A DNA stretch of 64,000 bases from Armillaria gallica (GCA_037576215.1 JBANDB010000006.1:5394001-5458000), one strand, 5' to 3'. Counted from the stretch's first letter, positions 10,002-23,010 are shown. Translations and numbers: made by a program. The notes: generated by a model not told the origin, from the letters alone.

Positions 10002-12295
10002 ATGGCCGCATTCTTCATTGTAGTTGTCACATCACTCCTGGTAGCCTCGCTGCTTCATCGATGGTTCAAACGACCGTCAGTCAAGCATGTCAAGGGACCA
10101 CCATCGCCCTCTTTCTGGCTAGGTACGTCATGTGTGGACTACTGAGTACAAACAAGAGCTCACACACCATACACCAGGCCACCAACGCGCCCTTCGCGAT
10201 CAAGATAATGCAGGTGATCTCGAAACGAAATGGCGCAGGGAGTGTGGCACCCTTTATCGTATCGGGGGATGTTTGGGTGTAAGCAAGCTCGACGTCTTTG
10301 CCTTCGTCACAATTGAAGCGATGATTTGTAGCAAGACGTCTTAGTAGTTTGCGACCCCAAGGCTCTCGAACACGTTTTTCATCCTTCACGTCCTTACCCT
10401 AAATCTCAGGACGCCGTCTTCGTACTGGGCCTCATCACCGGTAAGGGTCTTGGCACCGTTACCGGTGAGCTTTACCGTGGTCCAGCTTTTGTGCCAAATT
10501 GTATTTAACATTTTTAGGTGAGCCCCACCATCGCCAACGCAAGATTCTGAATTCAGCATTCTCCACTGCGCAACTTCGGAATTCGCAGGTTATCTTTCAG
10601 CAGTGCAGTGACAAGGTAGGTTCATCCGTGCATCAAACAACTGTGGAAGCTAGAAGAAATCTACGCAGCTTGTGAATGGTATAAAAGGATCTCTGACTGG
10701 TACCGGCACTGGTGACACTATCAATATTTGTGTCTGGACAAGCAAAGCAACCCTAGATATTATCGGTCTAGGCAAGTGAGATACATGCTATTCTCTCGCC
10801 ACTCAACCTAACATTGACCGTAAGCTTCCTTCCGGTATGATTTTTCTTCGCTCGATGGTTCAGAAACAGAACTAGAACAAATGATGAAGCATCTTTTGTA
10901 AGATGTGTTTTTCTTTTCACATAACGAAGCTCATCATATTCAAAATACGATTTCAGCACCGCCTCACAGACTAATCCATCAGCAGCAGAGCTTATTCTCA
11001 TAGACTTGATACGAGTGCTTCCAGATGCAGTCCTAGAACTTCTACGGCTGTTTCCAACTCGAGAGGTTCGTCAACTCATCAGCGTAGGAAATGCAGCCAA
11101 GAAAACCGCCCGAGAAATCACGGCTAGCCATAACGGAATGCAGACGTCAGAAGGCGGTCGAGATATCCTTGATATCCTTGGTCAGTCCGCTCTTTCTGTC
11201 CAATAGACCTATGAACATGATTTCATCTCTAGTGAAAGCGCGCTTGGCAGGGAAAATGCAAGAGGACGAAATCGAGGGCCAGCTAATGTTTGTGTTATCT
11301 CTTTACTTTCTCCTCATCTTGAAGTGATGTTTTCCGGTCCTAGGACATTCGTCATTGCCGCGAACGAGACGTCGAGCACGAGTCTATCATGGCTGCTATA
11401 CGAACTCGCTGTACATCCCGAGCATCAGTCCATCATCCGCGCAGAGCTGAAACAATCCAACGACTACGACTCTATGCCTTTTTTGAACGCCGCTATCAAA
11501 GTGAGCATGCCTAGTAGCTACACCGGAGACCCATGTTCACCTCTAGAAACAGGAGTCTCTCCGTCTACACTCAAACATACCTTCCTTGATACGCACCGCT
11601 CCTCACGATGATATTCTACCTCGCTCCGGAGGAAAAACGCTTGCGGTACCCAAGGGGCAGACACTTGTTTGTTCTGCTTACCTGTACAACCGGCATGATC
11701 TTCCTACATCACTTCAATGCCGTAAACTTGACGCGTACTTTTTCTAGTCTTCCGTCTCTCTGGGGAGACGACGCGGAAGAGTGGAATCCAGCTCGGTTTC
11801 TCGATAACCCAATGTCTGTATCTCTGGGTGTGTATGCTAATCTGTGAGTATGACCCCCGGCTTTGGTCGTGATTTTGAGACTTATTTGGCGGAATGCTAG
11901 GATGTCATTTGGTGAGCTCCATCTCAGTGTGTTTTTTCTTTCACTTACGCATTTCTTCAGGTGCTGGACCCCGTTCGTGCATTGGGTAATTGCTTAGCGT
12001 TTGACTTTCCCTATCACCCGATTACTGATCCTCATCCAACTCTCGTAGGTGGAGATTCGCGTATGTATCTTCCTCCTCTTCTCAAACCTCACCTTATTCA
12101 AGCTGGTCAATGAAATACAGGGTCATGGAAATACAAACGATCCTAGCCAACCTGATCCTAAACTTCGAATTTAGTTTGCCCGAGGGAGGTGTCGAGATTC
12201 TGCGGTTCCCGGGCTCACCGGCCGTTGTGCCTATTGTGAAGGGCGAAGCACATTTAGGCTCTCAGCTACCCTTGAGGGTGAGAGTTTTAGAGTGA
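10002..12295 (+). CDS. P450-1: cytochrome P450 monooxygenase
   Basis: A 15-exon gene read by alignment with its four paralogs; no stop or frameshift was found. The N-terminus is a membrane anchor (FFIVVVTSLLVASLL), then KGPPSPSFWLG. Next come an I-helix with AANETSS, ESLR for the K-helix ExxR, WNPARF for the PERF region and the haem motif FGAGPRSCIG, split by introns at about 11920-12050. It should use NADPH-P450 reductase and O2 at the ER membrane; the substrate is unknown. The I-helix differs from AGHET in P450-4 and -6: the oxygen-binding Gly is Ala and the His is Asn. Two introns have GC donors (after IIGL, and in LYNR). The SDR-1 remnant lies upstream on the same strand. Confidence 0.9.
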
Positions 12296-12835
12296 ATGCC
12301 ATGAGTGTATGTACTAGTATAATACGTTTTGAGAATCCGACGCATTGTCGTTCGTATTCAGTGTCACTGCGAGACTTTGAGCGATTAACAACGCTGATGT
12401 AACGGATAATGTCGCCGAGCAGTGGGGCTCGATTCTGGCTTTCATTTCTCTGCAACGGGTTGGAAGAGTGCCCGTATCGCTCTCTTTACTTCGGTGGTTA
12501 TCGTTTGCCAGGTTTGCTTTATCAAGACCTTACGTGGGCAGCATATGTTGAGGAACTCTCCCCTGTCGACTTTCAGTCTGCCTACTTGAATATCGCTTTA
12601 CATCGTTTTCATTGCAGGTAAGTAAAAATGCATCGGCTCTTAGCAGATGAAATGGTATTGAAGTTACCGGTGACTGCACAAGTCGGAAGCAACTGGTTCC
12701 GAACCCGTTTACTTACCGTACTTACCCGTATTCCTTTCTTTACCGTTTATTACCATGCCGACATACTAGGTCTAAACGCATAAACGAGTTGCTCTTTTTC
12801 GTTCCCCTCTCGTGCTTCAACTTCGACAGAGAGCT
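12296..12835. other. Intergenic
   Basis: P450-1 3' flank. One 70-codon ORF (12409-12621) ends near a GTAAGT but has no recognised motif or paralog here. No supported gene. Confidence 0.4.
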
Positions 12836-13093
12836 AATATCCTTGTCACGGTGCCAGCATACCTTACAGGATCGGCGGCTACTATATGTCCTTCCCCACA
12901 CTCTACATTGAAAGGCGCAGGCGTGAAGGCTGACGAACTCAAGTGGATCACAACCAACGGGATACGACCGAGAAAGGTGATCTCTGAGAGGTCGACGACT
13001 CGGACGCCTGCTGAGATTCTGGCCGAGACGATGGAAGAAGGGCGTAAAAGGAAGTCGGACATTGCGAACGGCGTTCACGCTAACGTGATCTGA
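12836..13093 (+). pseudogene. C-terminal coding remnant of an unrecognised gene (copy a)
   Basis: The frame encodes DELKWITTNGIRPRKV and then TRTPAEILAETMEEGRKR before the stop. The same segment occurs on the minus strand at 54093-54281, where a short insertion, possibly an intron, interrupts WIT/SNGIRPRKV. Two independent copies keeping this protein sequence show it was once coding. No family is recognised and no upstream exons are seen, so it is treated as a relic. Confidence 0.45.
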
Positions 13094-14319
13094 CTCTTCG
13101 CTGTGCTAGCTGCTTATTAATAATCCCTTAACCGTCATTTCGTTAGAAACCTGAACATCGATTTAGTATAGAATACATCCCTCTGTTTGTATTGTGGAAC
13201 GTATGGATGTAAACAGATCTTTAGAAAGCGGACAAACCAGGAAGTCCGACATCGTCATGAGTAGGACAAACTACGATACACGTAACCACCATTACCTGTA
13301 CGACTAACGTCCCAATTCTAGGCCAAACACATTCATGCAGTAAGCGCCCAGGAGTAATAAGCTAGGTGAAGGCAATAAGGAAAGAACACAATCAAGTTGG
13401 GACCTGCAGATGCAATTCGCGATGGTGAGCATCTGACTGGGGAGACTTTGTGACAGAGGGGTTGCCGTCCACCACCGGATAGGCCTGTTTCGTGGCTTTA
13501 GACTGATTGTCAGCTTCTCAGGCAAGATTTCTGTAACTTATTGTAAGTATCCTCTTCACCGTTGTCCGCGGTGAGGTCAGAAAATAGACCAACAAGAATT
13601 GAACTACACAGTTTTAACACAGCCAGCCAAAAAGATTTTCGGCGAGGGGTACACCGAAACACCGACGGTGGACTCTACGGCCTCTGCTAGTATGACGTCG
13701 TGGGCTGCGATTCGCAAGCAGGCTTCGTGGGCGCAGAGACCTAGACTGGAACGACTCGTTCCTCCAGTACGGTGTTTGTGTCCACGCAAGGTTGAGCACG
13801 GGGAGATCCGCGAGGATGTTCCCGAAGGTGTACCGTAGAGGAGATGCCCAGGTGGACGTGATGAGAGCAGCGCCAGGTGAGGCTTGGATACCTTGGCGTA
13901 GGCGTGGCGTCGAGATGGCGAGTGAGGGGCGGGGCGGTGCCGATATGGTAGGTGTGTCGATGACAAACCGCGTAGACACTGGATACGTTGAGCAAAGACA
14001 GCTGATGTATGCAGACGACTCGAGATAATTCCCCGAATGAGGTCCTGTATATGTGCGGCTGAGTGTAGGGCTGATGACGGCCAGATGGTGTCGAGGGGTA
14101 AAAGCCTATATAACCGTGGTCTTCAGACGAGATCTAGGATGCTTGGACGCTGGTTTATTTGTGGGTGGCTGACGCTCGAAGCAAGAGAACGACGAGGCCA
14201 GGCGTCGCCTCAGTCATGGTGGTGGTAAGAGTAATGCCGCAATATTTGGTTCATTGTTAACGTTACGTTGATCTCCGACCACCATCATCCCGATGTCAAA
14301 TCCTTGCCTGCCTCCCATT
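13094..14319. other. Intergenic with overlapping GC-rich ORFs
   Basis: Between 13599 and 14028 several 70-120 codon ORFs overlap on both strands, with no motif and no paralog in the window. They look like chance ORFs in a GC-rich stretch. No gene supported. Confidence 0.4.
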
Positions 14320-14530
14320 GGTGCCGCTCCAGTCGCTATACAAGACGAATATTCACAAGGACTCTTACTAGGGTTGGAAAGGTCATAAGGTGCGGGAGCT
14401 GGATATCGACACCGAGCTTCAACTAACGAGTCTTTAGTCTATTCATCGAGCAGGAGATCCCGACGATGATTTCATGGGAGGAAAGTCAACAGGAAGAAGG
14501 GCGCATACTACGTCGGCAGACCGGACGCCA
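14320..14530 (+). pseudogene. Coding relic paired with 40850-41080 (copy a)
   Basis: The translated fragments GHKVRELDI, ELQLTSL and AGDPDDDF match GHKVRVLDI, ELQLTDL and AGDLDDDF on the minus strand near 40850-41080. This copy is broken by frameshifts. The family is not recognised. Confidence 0.4.
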
Positions 14531-15114
14531 GTTCATGACCACCACCTCCTCTGCAAGGCAGGCGAAATGAGACAGAGAGCAGGGGTAGCCGTCTTGCTAG
14601 CTCTATGACCTCGCACTATCCATCGTCTTCCTGGGTCCGGTGCCGACACCAGCAATTCCTAAAGGCGAACTTTTTCGTTCCCTACGAGCGATTGGTTTTT
14701 CAATGGGGCTTTCAATGGGCCAGAGGCTATTGCTGCCTCGTTGAGATGCAGCACTGAAAACGATAACCACAAGGTATGCGACATGCATATAAACAGCCAG
14801 ACTCCCCTCCTGACTCGTGTCCCTGGTTTTCAGCGATGGTAATACGGTGTGCATGGTGCAGAAGACTCAGACAAAGCCCTGGGGAATCCCGCCTGGTTCA
14901 CTCCCACTTTTCCACGTCCTTGCAGCCCGAACGCGGGGCGGTTTGCCTAGTCATCTTCGGTTCCTCGTCTTCCCCTCTATCCGCATCCTTATTCGTCTAG
15001 ACTCCCTTTCATACGTCAGGTGCCACTTTATTCAAGGAGAATCCGCCTCAGTATCACGCTTATAATCTTGGACTCCTCTTCGTCAAGAGGGTAACCTCTA
15101 AAATCGGAACGAAC
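14531..15114. other. Intergenic, dispersed repeat
   Basis: About 14836-14950 is a copy of a repeat also found at about 54960-55070 (same strand) and 40440-40560 and 53580-53700 (opposite strand), recognisable by TGCAGCCCGAACGCG and variants. No gene. Confidence 0.45.
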
Positions 15115-15225
15115 ACGACAGAGATGGGCATGACGACGCTCTCTACTTGGCAGCACTGAGTCGGAATATACGAGCGGAGCGGTTTTGATTGTTGATGGTG
15201 GATTATCCCTTGACTGTCTGAGAAC
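15115..15225 (+). pseudogene. SDR-13: last-exon remnant
   Basis: It resembles the final exon of SDR-9 (45080-45182): GAGATGGGCATGACG, a damaged Tyr-Thr-Asn-Gly region, then GTTGATGGTGG. The 3' flank homology to 45183-45310 continues to about 15350. Earlier exons are absent. Confidence 0.6.
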
Positions 15226-16810
15226 TGTATCTGACGCAGGACTTGCACGGAATTAACTTGTTTGTCCCTCTACTTTCAGTGTGATGCATGCCGCACACCC
15301 GTCATCGCACTAGCAAATACTCCCGCCAATGAGTCTCCAGGAAGGTTCGAGCGAGGAACAGCGGACCTCGGGCTGATTTCGTCGAACAAGACGAGCTGCA
15401 CCCTACTGCTGACCCGAAGAAGGGAGAACAGAATTGGAAGAAACGAAGTGGATGATGAAGATAGCTGGGACTCGAGCTCAGCTTCAGCTGCAAGAAACGG
15501 CGCGCGGCAAATAACTTCGGGATATCTGACCTCAAGCTCGACTGAAATTCACTTTTTTTGCGATGACTCAGTGTGGATCGAGAAAACCCTGTCCGAGTGC
15601 TCACATTGACCAGTGGGATAACCCGCGCCTCTGCGGCTCCCACGAGCAGCAAATCATTACAAATGTCAGTTTCTCGCCAGCTTCTGTCTCGTCTGGCCCT
15701 GCCGAAATACAATGCCATTCGTATCGGAGAAATCCTGAAACTACCTTGGCCCTTCGATGTTGTGGTGAGCTCTTTGTTCTCTTATTGTTATAACCTTCGC
15801 TAAAATATATGTTGAAGTCGTCGTTGGAAAGAATCGTCCACAGCCTCGATTATGGAAGTCGAATGTTGCTCCTTCTATCGTGCAGACAAGTCAGATCGAC
15901 GCCGGCCTGCGTGATGGTACCAAGGCTGCCATTTGAGGGTTGAGATGTCGTCACCCAGCCAGTACGAAGGATGTATGGGGACAAGGTGCGCGTCCTCCGA
16001 AACATTGCACGCTTGGCGCTAGGACTGGAACGCTTTGGCAAGACATATCTGGTACAAATAAAAGATTGAACCGATCGCTACGGAACCCTGTCATTCGATG
16101 AAGAAATCCCATTTGAGTGCTCGCAAAACAAGCTTGAGCCTCATAGTATTCAGCGCACTTTGCGGCGTGAAACACGAGTCTCTCAGGACCCCCAGTATTC
16201 CCCGATACCAAGTAATCGAGTCGTTTACTCGTTCATCAGGGTCGTTGATGACTCATTCTTCACATCTTCGCCGTCGGAGGTACTTGGTGCGACGCGTGTC
16301 CAGCTCCGAGCGGCACAGGATTACGGAGGCACGTAAGTTTTTATGGTATGTGTGGGTCAACAAGGAGTCAAATGTTGGCTTGATCGAAGGAATCGAAGAT
16401 GAAGGTGAGTTGCGACAGATTTGATACTTCAATCCCACAGCTAGCTGCTAAACCGTTTTCGCTCACAGTAAACTTTTGTTTCAAGGTCGCTGCCCATATG
16501 GTACCCGTGTCTGTACTCTTTCGTCGTACTCGTATATGCTTCTCACGGAGACCTTCCTTCAACGGCATACGTGGAATAGTATGAATAATCACTACGAAAG
16601 TTCCTTTCTTGGCACGACGAGCGTGCGGCGTCCGTGAGTCGATAAATAGGAATGCTGTCCCGAGAACAAGACCTTTCGTCACAATCCTGATAGGTATGTG
16701 GGCAGTCTTTTGCGACATAAAACCTCCATTTACCGTACGCACCGGGATACAGTCTCGCTGAATAAGACTGGGGATTTATGTCATTTACGCGCGGTAATCG
16801 CTAGCAGTGG
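15226..16810. other. Upstream region of SDR-2
   Basis: No gene supported. Stretches recur upstream of SDR-9 and SDR-10: GTACGAAGGATGTATGGGGA near 15960 and 55135, and a CTTTCGTCGTACTCG block near 16520 and 43750 (variant near 55610). GAAGGTGAGTTGCGA at 16401-16415 is one of four strong copies. Confidence 0.5.
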
Positions 16811-16820
16811 AATAAAAGGG
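16811..16820 (+). promoter_or_regulatory. TATA-like box of SDR-2
   Basis: AATAAAAGGG lies about 40 bp before the SDR-2 ATG. The same box holds nearly the same position before SDR-4, -6, -9, -10 and -11, which supports a core-promoter role. Confidence 0.6.
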
Positions 16821-16854
16821 ACTGTGTCTGCAGGCTATCCAGCTATCCTTAATC

Positions 16855-17970
16855 ATGGCAGATCTTAACATGGCTACAGTGATGTCGCTTTCTGAACGAG
16901 TAGGCCTCGTTACTGGCGGAGGAACGGGGATGTATGTTCTTTGATTCTCAATTGCGACTCATTGTTAACTTTCCAACAGAGGATTTATGATTGCGAAAGC
17001 CTTTGCTGCAAACGGAGCCAAGGTATATATCACTGGGCGAAGGCTGGATGTCCTAGAACAAGCTGCGGTGTCGGTCACAGGTGTCCCGGGATCCGTTGTC
17101 CCGTAAGCAGGCGTTCTCTCCTAATGGTCTTCGCCCCTGCAGCTGATATGCCTACAGGATCCAGATGGACGTTACAGACGAAGAAAGCGTCAAGGCCGGC
17201 GTCAAACAAATTGAAGGAATCGATGGCAAGCTCGACATCCTTGTCAACAAGTTCGTCCACGGTTCTCCCTCAAATGTACGCTAACGTCTTTGTCATAGTG
17301 CCGGAATTGCCGGTCCCCTTCGTGACCCAGACTTCCTCGCGAAGAAGTTCGCAGCGACAGATCCTTTCGAACCGGAGACGGTACAAACCTGGACAGACGT
17401 CTTTGCACTCAACACCATCGCCCCGTTCTTCGTCGTACGCGCTTTCCAGTCCCTTCTTATCAAGGGAGCGCATTCACGTCCCCAAGGCACGTCAAGTGTC
17501 ATCAACGTTAGTAGCGGGGCAGCAACGATGAACGCACTGACTCCCTTGTCCTCTGTATGTGCTATTCCATCCCTTCCAGCTTGCCTAGTTAAGCCGACCT
17601 GATGTAGGTTGCATACCCCGTAACGAAATCTGCTCTGGAAAAGCTCACGCTTGTTCTGGGGACGAGTTTTGCTCAGAGGGGCATCCCGATCCGGGTGAAC
17701 GTCCTGTCACCCGGCGTGTTTGAGTCGCAATTAATTAGTCCTGAGGTGTTGGAAGCGATCAGGACGAAGCCTTTACCGGGGATGGTCGCTCCGATACCTG
17801 CGAAGAGGCAAGGAACGTGAGTGTGTTCAGTGTTTGGGTGGGATTGAATATTGAATTGAGTTTCTAGTGAGGTAGAGATGGGGATGACGGCGGTTTATTT
17901 AGCGGTATCCGATTATACGAATGGAGCGGTGTTGAGCGTTGATGGTGCAGTATCGTTGGTTAATCCTTGA
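16855..17970 (+). CDS. SDR-2: short-chain dehydrogenase/reductase, intact
   Basis: Six exons (16855-16931, 16980-17102, 17158-17250, 17299-17554, 17608-17816, 17868-17970), 286 residues, no breaks. It is a classical SDR: TGGGTGIG (20-27) binds NAD(P), NNAG (97-100) supports the central sheet, VSS (168-170) supplies the active-site Ser, and Tyr186-x-x-x-Lys190 (YPVTK) completes catalysis. It is soluble, with no signal peptide. It should interconvert an alcohol and a carbonyl; the substrate is unknown. It belongs to the subgroup of SDR-9 and -10 (similar upstream DNA, PLPGMVAPIP region). P450-2 follows on the same strand, with the SDR-3 remnant between. A TATA-like box lies 40 bp upstream. Confidence 0.93.
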
Positions 17971-19000
17971 CTCTTTGATCATCTGCGTAGAAATGTCACG
18001 GAATTCAAGATGCCTGTGGTGGTGCACGGGCTATTTTGCAGACTGAAGCAGCTGGCCCATTGATTTTCCCGAAGAGTGATTCGGGTGAACGCGATACCGC
18101 CTGCAGGCTGTGCCGTTTTTGACGGAAAGTCTTGGGTCTCGCCCGAGTTCAAAGTTTAAGATGTCTGGCCGTAAGGCCCTACGTGAATTCTTGTCCCACA
18201 CAATTTGACGCCAACGACGGCGGATGTCCAATTATTATTGGTAGAGGGAGGGAGGTAATGGATCGGCGCTTTACACAAGTGTCAGGCTGCAGAAGAACCG
18301 TACGTTCCTGAGTTGGCACTTGAACCGCGTAGGACGGTATTCCTATATATTGAAAAGTGCTTACCACTGGGTGGTGAAAGTGCATCAAGATCAAACAGAC
18401 CACGTCGCAAAGCAGCTGTACAGGAAGTAGCGCCGGTTTAGATCCAATTCATGAGTTACGTGCGATTCGCCTGACTGATGACTTTAAATAATAGACAACT
18501 ATAAGGACTATTCTTACAACAGCTGTATGATCGAGTTCACACTGGTCAGGCGACGCGGATGAGAAGACAGGCACGGGCGTATCGAGGAATTGGGATTTTC
18601 GTTGACGTTCATCAAATCATGGTCCATCTCGCGGTGAGACGTACGCTATAAACAGGGCAATAGCAGTGCATTGGCTCCGTTTGTAGCCAAGGCAGTAAAA
18701 ATAGTGAGGAGAAGAATCCCGGCACTGATACTTGGGCTAGTACTGAGAAGATGGACAACGGTCAACTTTGAAGAGCCACGTGTCGCCTCGGAGCGCGGCA
18801 TCCACGGCACACCGTCCGTACAGTACTAACCGATGATACGGGACTAACGCGCTTTGAACGCGCTATTCTTGGTCCTCAGCTTCAGATCCCACTAACGGCT
18901 TATCCCATAATCACTACTGCTGCACACATCGGTCTTACTGATTAAGAACAAAAATTGTGTCATCTAGGCAGCTACCAGGAACTGGCATTTCTCAATCATC
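17971..19000. other. Intergenic with dispersed repeat
   Basis: The first 450 bases match the flank of SDR-1. About 18430-18620 is a dispersed repeat (CTGGTCAGGCGACGCGGATG) also at about 23140-23280 and, inverted, at about 35240-35430. No gene. Confidence 0.5.
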
Positions 19001-19347
19001 GTAGATCTTAACATGGCTACAGTGATGTCGCTTTCTGGACGAGTATGCCTCGTTACAGGCGCAGGAACGGGGATGTATGTTCCTGGAATCTCGATTACAT
19101 CTCCTTGTACTCTCTGATAGAGGATTCGTCATTGCCAAAGTCTTTGGTGCAAACAAATCCCAGGTATATATCACTGTGTGCAGACTGGATGTACTAGAAG
19201 AAGCCACGGAGTCGGTCACCGGTATCCCAGGATCCGTTGTCCCGTAAGCAGCTGTTCTCTCCCTGGTCCCAATGACGTTCACCCCTGAATCGTGCCTACA
19301 GGATCCAGATGGACGTCGCAGACGAAGAAAGCGACAAGGCCTGGGCC
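19001..19347 (+). pseudogene. SDR-3: 5' remnant (exons 1 to part of 3)
   Basis: It matches SDR-2 exons 1-3 with introns in place. The start codon is lost (ATGGCAG reads ATCGTAG; the next ATG is at 19013). TGGGTGIG is changed to TGAGTG and homology stops in exon 3 at about 19347. There is no catalytic part. It lies between SDR-2 and P450-2. Confidence 0.85.
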
Positions 19348-19813
19348 AAAAGGTCCCCGTCGCACAGTAGGCTTGACAGAAAAGATAACAGTAGAAAAGT
19401 ATCAAATCAGTCCAGCGGGCCGATGTGCTACGCGGGAAAACCGCTGCCGAACTATGCACTGAGCTCTTTCTTTCCTTCCTTGTGGTTGAGGCCGCTAATC
19501 GCCACCTGTACTAGGCACATAAAACTGGTGTCCACCGCTTAGAGGGACAAGTTAGCGCTAGGCCGTAAGATGCATTTATGCTATTGTGAGCTTGGCCAAT
19601 ACAGATCTAGGGTCCCACGTACTAGTAAGAATCGGAGCACACTTGTCCGTCATTATCAAAGTGGAGCTGCATTAACGTCTTAGTTCCGTTGATAAAGACC
19701 GGCTTTTCTTACCATATCGACTTGCCTTCATTGTACCTTTGGGCTATAGGAGTATTTAAAAAGTCCCGAACGTATCTTGTCTCCGGCTTGAAGAAATCCA
19801 GTTCTTTCCTCGC
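19348..19813. other. P450-2 upstream region
   Basis: No gene. The last 150 bases resemble the upstream regions of P450-1 and P450-5 (CTATAGGAG block). TATTTAAAAAG at about 19752-19762, about 55 bp before the ATG, is a possible TATA box. Confidence 0.45.
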
Positions 19814-22096
19814 ATGGTCGCATTCTTCATTGTAGTGGCATCACTCCTGGTAGCTTCGCTCCTTCATAGGTGGTTCCAACGACCATCAGTAAAACACGTC
19901 AAGGGACCGCCGTCGCCCTCTTTCTGGCTAGGCAAGTTATCTGTAAATCACTCGAATACAAACATGAGCTCACACACCGTACTGCTAGGCCACGAACGTA
20001 TCCTTCGCGATCAAGATAATGCAGGTGATCTCGAAACGAAGTGGCGCAGGGAGTACGGCACCCTTTATCGTATTGGAGGCTGTTTGGGTGTAAGCAAGCT
20101 CGACGCATTTTCCCTGGTCACAATTGAAGCGATGATTCGCAGCAAGACGTCCTAGTAGTTTGCGACCCCAAGGCTCTCGGACACGTTTTCCACCCCTCAT
20201 CTCCTTACCCCAAGTCGAATGACTTTGTCTTCATATTGGGTCTTTTCATTGGTAAGGGCATTGGCGTCGTTGCCGGTGAGTATTACCTCAGCCCAACCCG
20301 CGCGCCAAACTGTAATTGGCGTATATAGGTGAACCCCACCAGCGCCAACGCAAGATTCTGAATCCAGCATTCTCCTCTGTGCAGCTTCGGAATTCCCAGG
20401 TTATCATTCAGCAGTGCAGCGACAAGGTAGGTTCATCCACGCATTAAACAAATGTAGCAATCTGAGGGAGCCTATGATGATTGCAGCTTGTCAATGGTAT
20501 CAAAGGATCTCTGACGGGTCTTGACGACACTGTCAACGTTCTTGATTGGACAAGCAGGGTTTCCCTAGATATCATCGGTCTAGGTAAGTGGGACTCGTCA
20601 GTTTCTCACATTGGGTAACCCAACATCCACAAGCCTCCTTCCGGTATGATTTCCGTTCGCTCGATGGTCATGAAACGGAACTAGGACAAGCGATGAAACA
20701 TCTTTTGTAAGAAGAGTCTTTCCTTTATTCCAATGCTCATAACTAACATCCGAGTTCAGCACGGCCTCGCAAGCCAATATATCAGCACTAGAGCTTATTT
20801 TCGTAGCCCTAGTACGGATGCTTCCAGATTCCGTCCTAGGACTTCTACAGCTGATCTCTACCCGAGAGATTCGTCTGCTCGCTAGCGTAGGAAACGTGGC
20901 TAAGAAAACTGCTCGAGAGGTCATAGCTAACCATAGCAAGATGCAGACGCTGGACGACAATAAAGATGTCGTTAACCTCTTAGGTGGGTTTACTGGCACC
21001 ATCAACATACATCTCTTATCACGATTACATCTCTAGCCAGAGCGCGCTCAGCAGGAAAAATGCAGGATGACGAAATTGAGGCACAACTAATGTTCGTGGC
21101 ATCTCTTTACTTGCTCTTCATGATGTAATTTTGCTCTCGTTCTAGGACCTTCGTTGTTGCCGGACACAAGACATCAAGCACTGGTCTATCCTGGATGCTA
21201 TATGAACTCGCCGTGCATCCCGAGCATCAGTCCATAATTCGCGCAGAGCTCAAACAATCAAACGACTACGACTCTATGCCATTTTTTAATGCGGCTATCA
21301 AAGTGAACACGTTTAATGGATACATGGTATACCTATGTTCACCTCTAGTGACAGGAGACTTTCCGTCTATATCCACTTGGGCATTCATTGATACGTACGG
21401 CTCCTCATGACGATGTTCTACCGCTCTCCGGAAGGAAGACACTTGCCATACCCAAGGGGCAGACACTTGTTTGTTCTGCCTACCTATACAACCGGCATGG
21501 TTTTATATCACTTCAATGCCATAAACCTGACACGAACTTTTTCTAGTCTTCCATCTCTCTGGGGAGACGACGCGGAAGAGTGGAACCCAGCTCGGTTTCT
21601 TGATAACCCTCCGTCTGTATCTTTAGGTGTGTATGCTAATCTGTGAGTACGACCTTGGGCTTTGGGCACGATCTCGAGACTTACTGGGCGGGATGCTAGG
21701 ATGACATTTGGTGAGTTCCATCTCACTGTGTTTTTCTTTCACTTACACGACCCTTCAGGTGCTGGATCCCGTTCGTGCATCGGGTAATTGCCTACGGCGT
21801 TTGACTTTCCCTACCCCCTGATTGCTGATCCTCATCCGGCTCTTGTAGGTGGAGATTTGCGTATGTATCTTCCTCCTCTTCTCAGATCTCACCTAATTCA
21901 AAGCTGTATGGTATAATGCAGGGTTATGGAAATGCAAACAATCCTCGCCAACCTGATCCGACACTTCGAATTCAGTTTGCCCAAGGGAGGTGTTGAGATC
22001 CTACAGTTCCCCAGCTCACCGGTGGTTGTACCTATTGTGAAGGGTGAAGCACATTTAGGCTCTCAAGTACCCTTGAGGGTGAGAGTTTTACAGTAA
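19814..22096 (+). CDS. P450-2: cytochrome P450 monooxygenase
   Basis: Fifteen exons follow the family pattern and no break was found. The anchor MVAFFIVVASLLVASLL is followed by KGPPSPSFWLG. The I-helix reads AGHKTSS: the acidic residue before Thr, normally Glu or Asp and part of proton delivery, is Lys. ETFR (K-helix ExxR), WNPARF and FGAGSRSCIG are present. Intron 1 has a GC donor (CTAG/GCAAGT) where the paralogs have GT, and the LYNR intron is also GC; the intron after IIGL is GT here although GC in the other four. It lies downstream of SDR-2 and ahead of a decayed F-box copy. The Lys change may alter or abolish monooxygenase activity. Confidence 0.88.
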
Positions 22097-22469
22097 TGAA
22101 AGATGTTGAATGTCAGGATTGGGTGTATGTTTCGGTGTAATACTACGTTTCGAGTTGTTGAATACACAAGGAATACACTAGTACTGGTAACTACGTACAT
22201 CAATACACCTTAGCTCAGGGTTCGAGCTCTTGAGAATGAGGCCTGAATTGTTGGAAACTGTCTTGGGCGTTGGGCTTAGAACCTCTTAGAACTTGCCCAG
22301 CAGGTTATTGCTCACACGTGGTCACAAGCACAGCCCCAACTTCGATTTCTCGACCGTCCGAGTCGTATCAAGTCGAATCCAATATCTGCTTCACTGTTTT
22401 ACCCTGTCAGAAGGTCGTTCAATGATTACTTCTTTGTTTGAGAAATGCGCTTACTTACTCCTGATCAGA

Positions 22470-23010
22470 ATGGCATCTCCAACACGAACGGATAAATCAC
22501 AATTTCAACCATGTTTCTCTTCATTCATATCCGAATCCGAGTCCTTGCAACCCAACAGATCCTCCAGGATCAAGGAGCTTCTTCTCTCTAATATACCACC
22601 ATCGGAGTTCGAAAAGCAGCATTTACTCGAGACTGCAACCAGAGGCCCTCGAATTCTTGATGAATTTGACGAGAAAATTGCCGCGGCACACCAATTGTTG
22701 GATTTTTTTGGTTTCGGAAAGGGACCAGGCTGCGTCCAATATCCCCGATGCCAGGTCTCTTTTTTTACCCTGTGCGCAGGCTACCGGATAATGTGCTATG
22801 TTTGGTCTTTCGGGCTTGTACCAAGTTGGCAGACCAGGCGTTCAATGGGGGGGGGATGGCTTTGTCGTTTTAAAGCCCGAAATAGGCATCGAATCTGTCC
22901 TACCAAATCAGTCGCCATAGACCGTATCCTGTGTCTGTCGACAATGAAGAACCGTCGCCATTCACGCCGCCGAGTTATGGTCATCCATCGAAATTGATCT
23001 AGACAACCGC
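22470..23010 (+). pseudogene. F-box gene copy 3, decayed
   Basis: It starts with MASPTRTDKS like the other copies and follows them for about 85 codons. A run of seven T at 22703-22709 (six in copies 1 and 2) then shifts the frame. Further indels include a run of nine G near 22850. Homology ends at about 23010, just after the F-box region, so the C-terminal half is missing. Confidence 0.88.

Noticed and set aside
13599..14028. Several 70-120 codon ORFs on both strands
   Set aside because: They overlap one another in a GC-rich stretch, with no motif and no conserved partner in the window.
17075..17505. Minus-strand ORFs of 60-70 codons across SDR-2 (and similar ones across other SDRs)
   Set aside because: They are antisense shadows of conserved exons and recur only because the sense strand is conserved.
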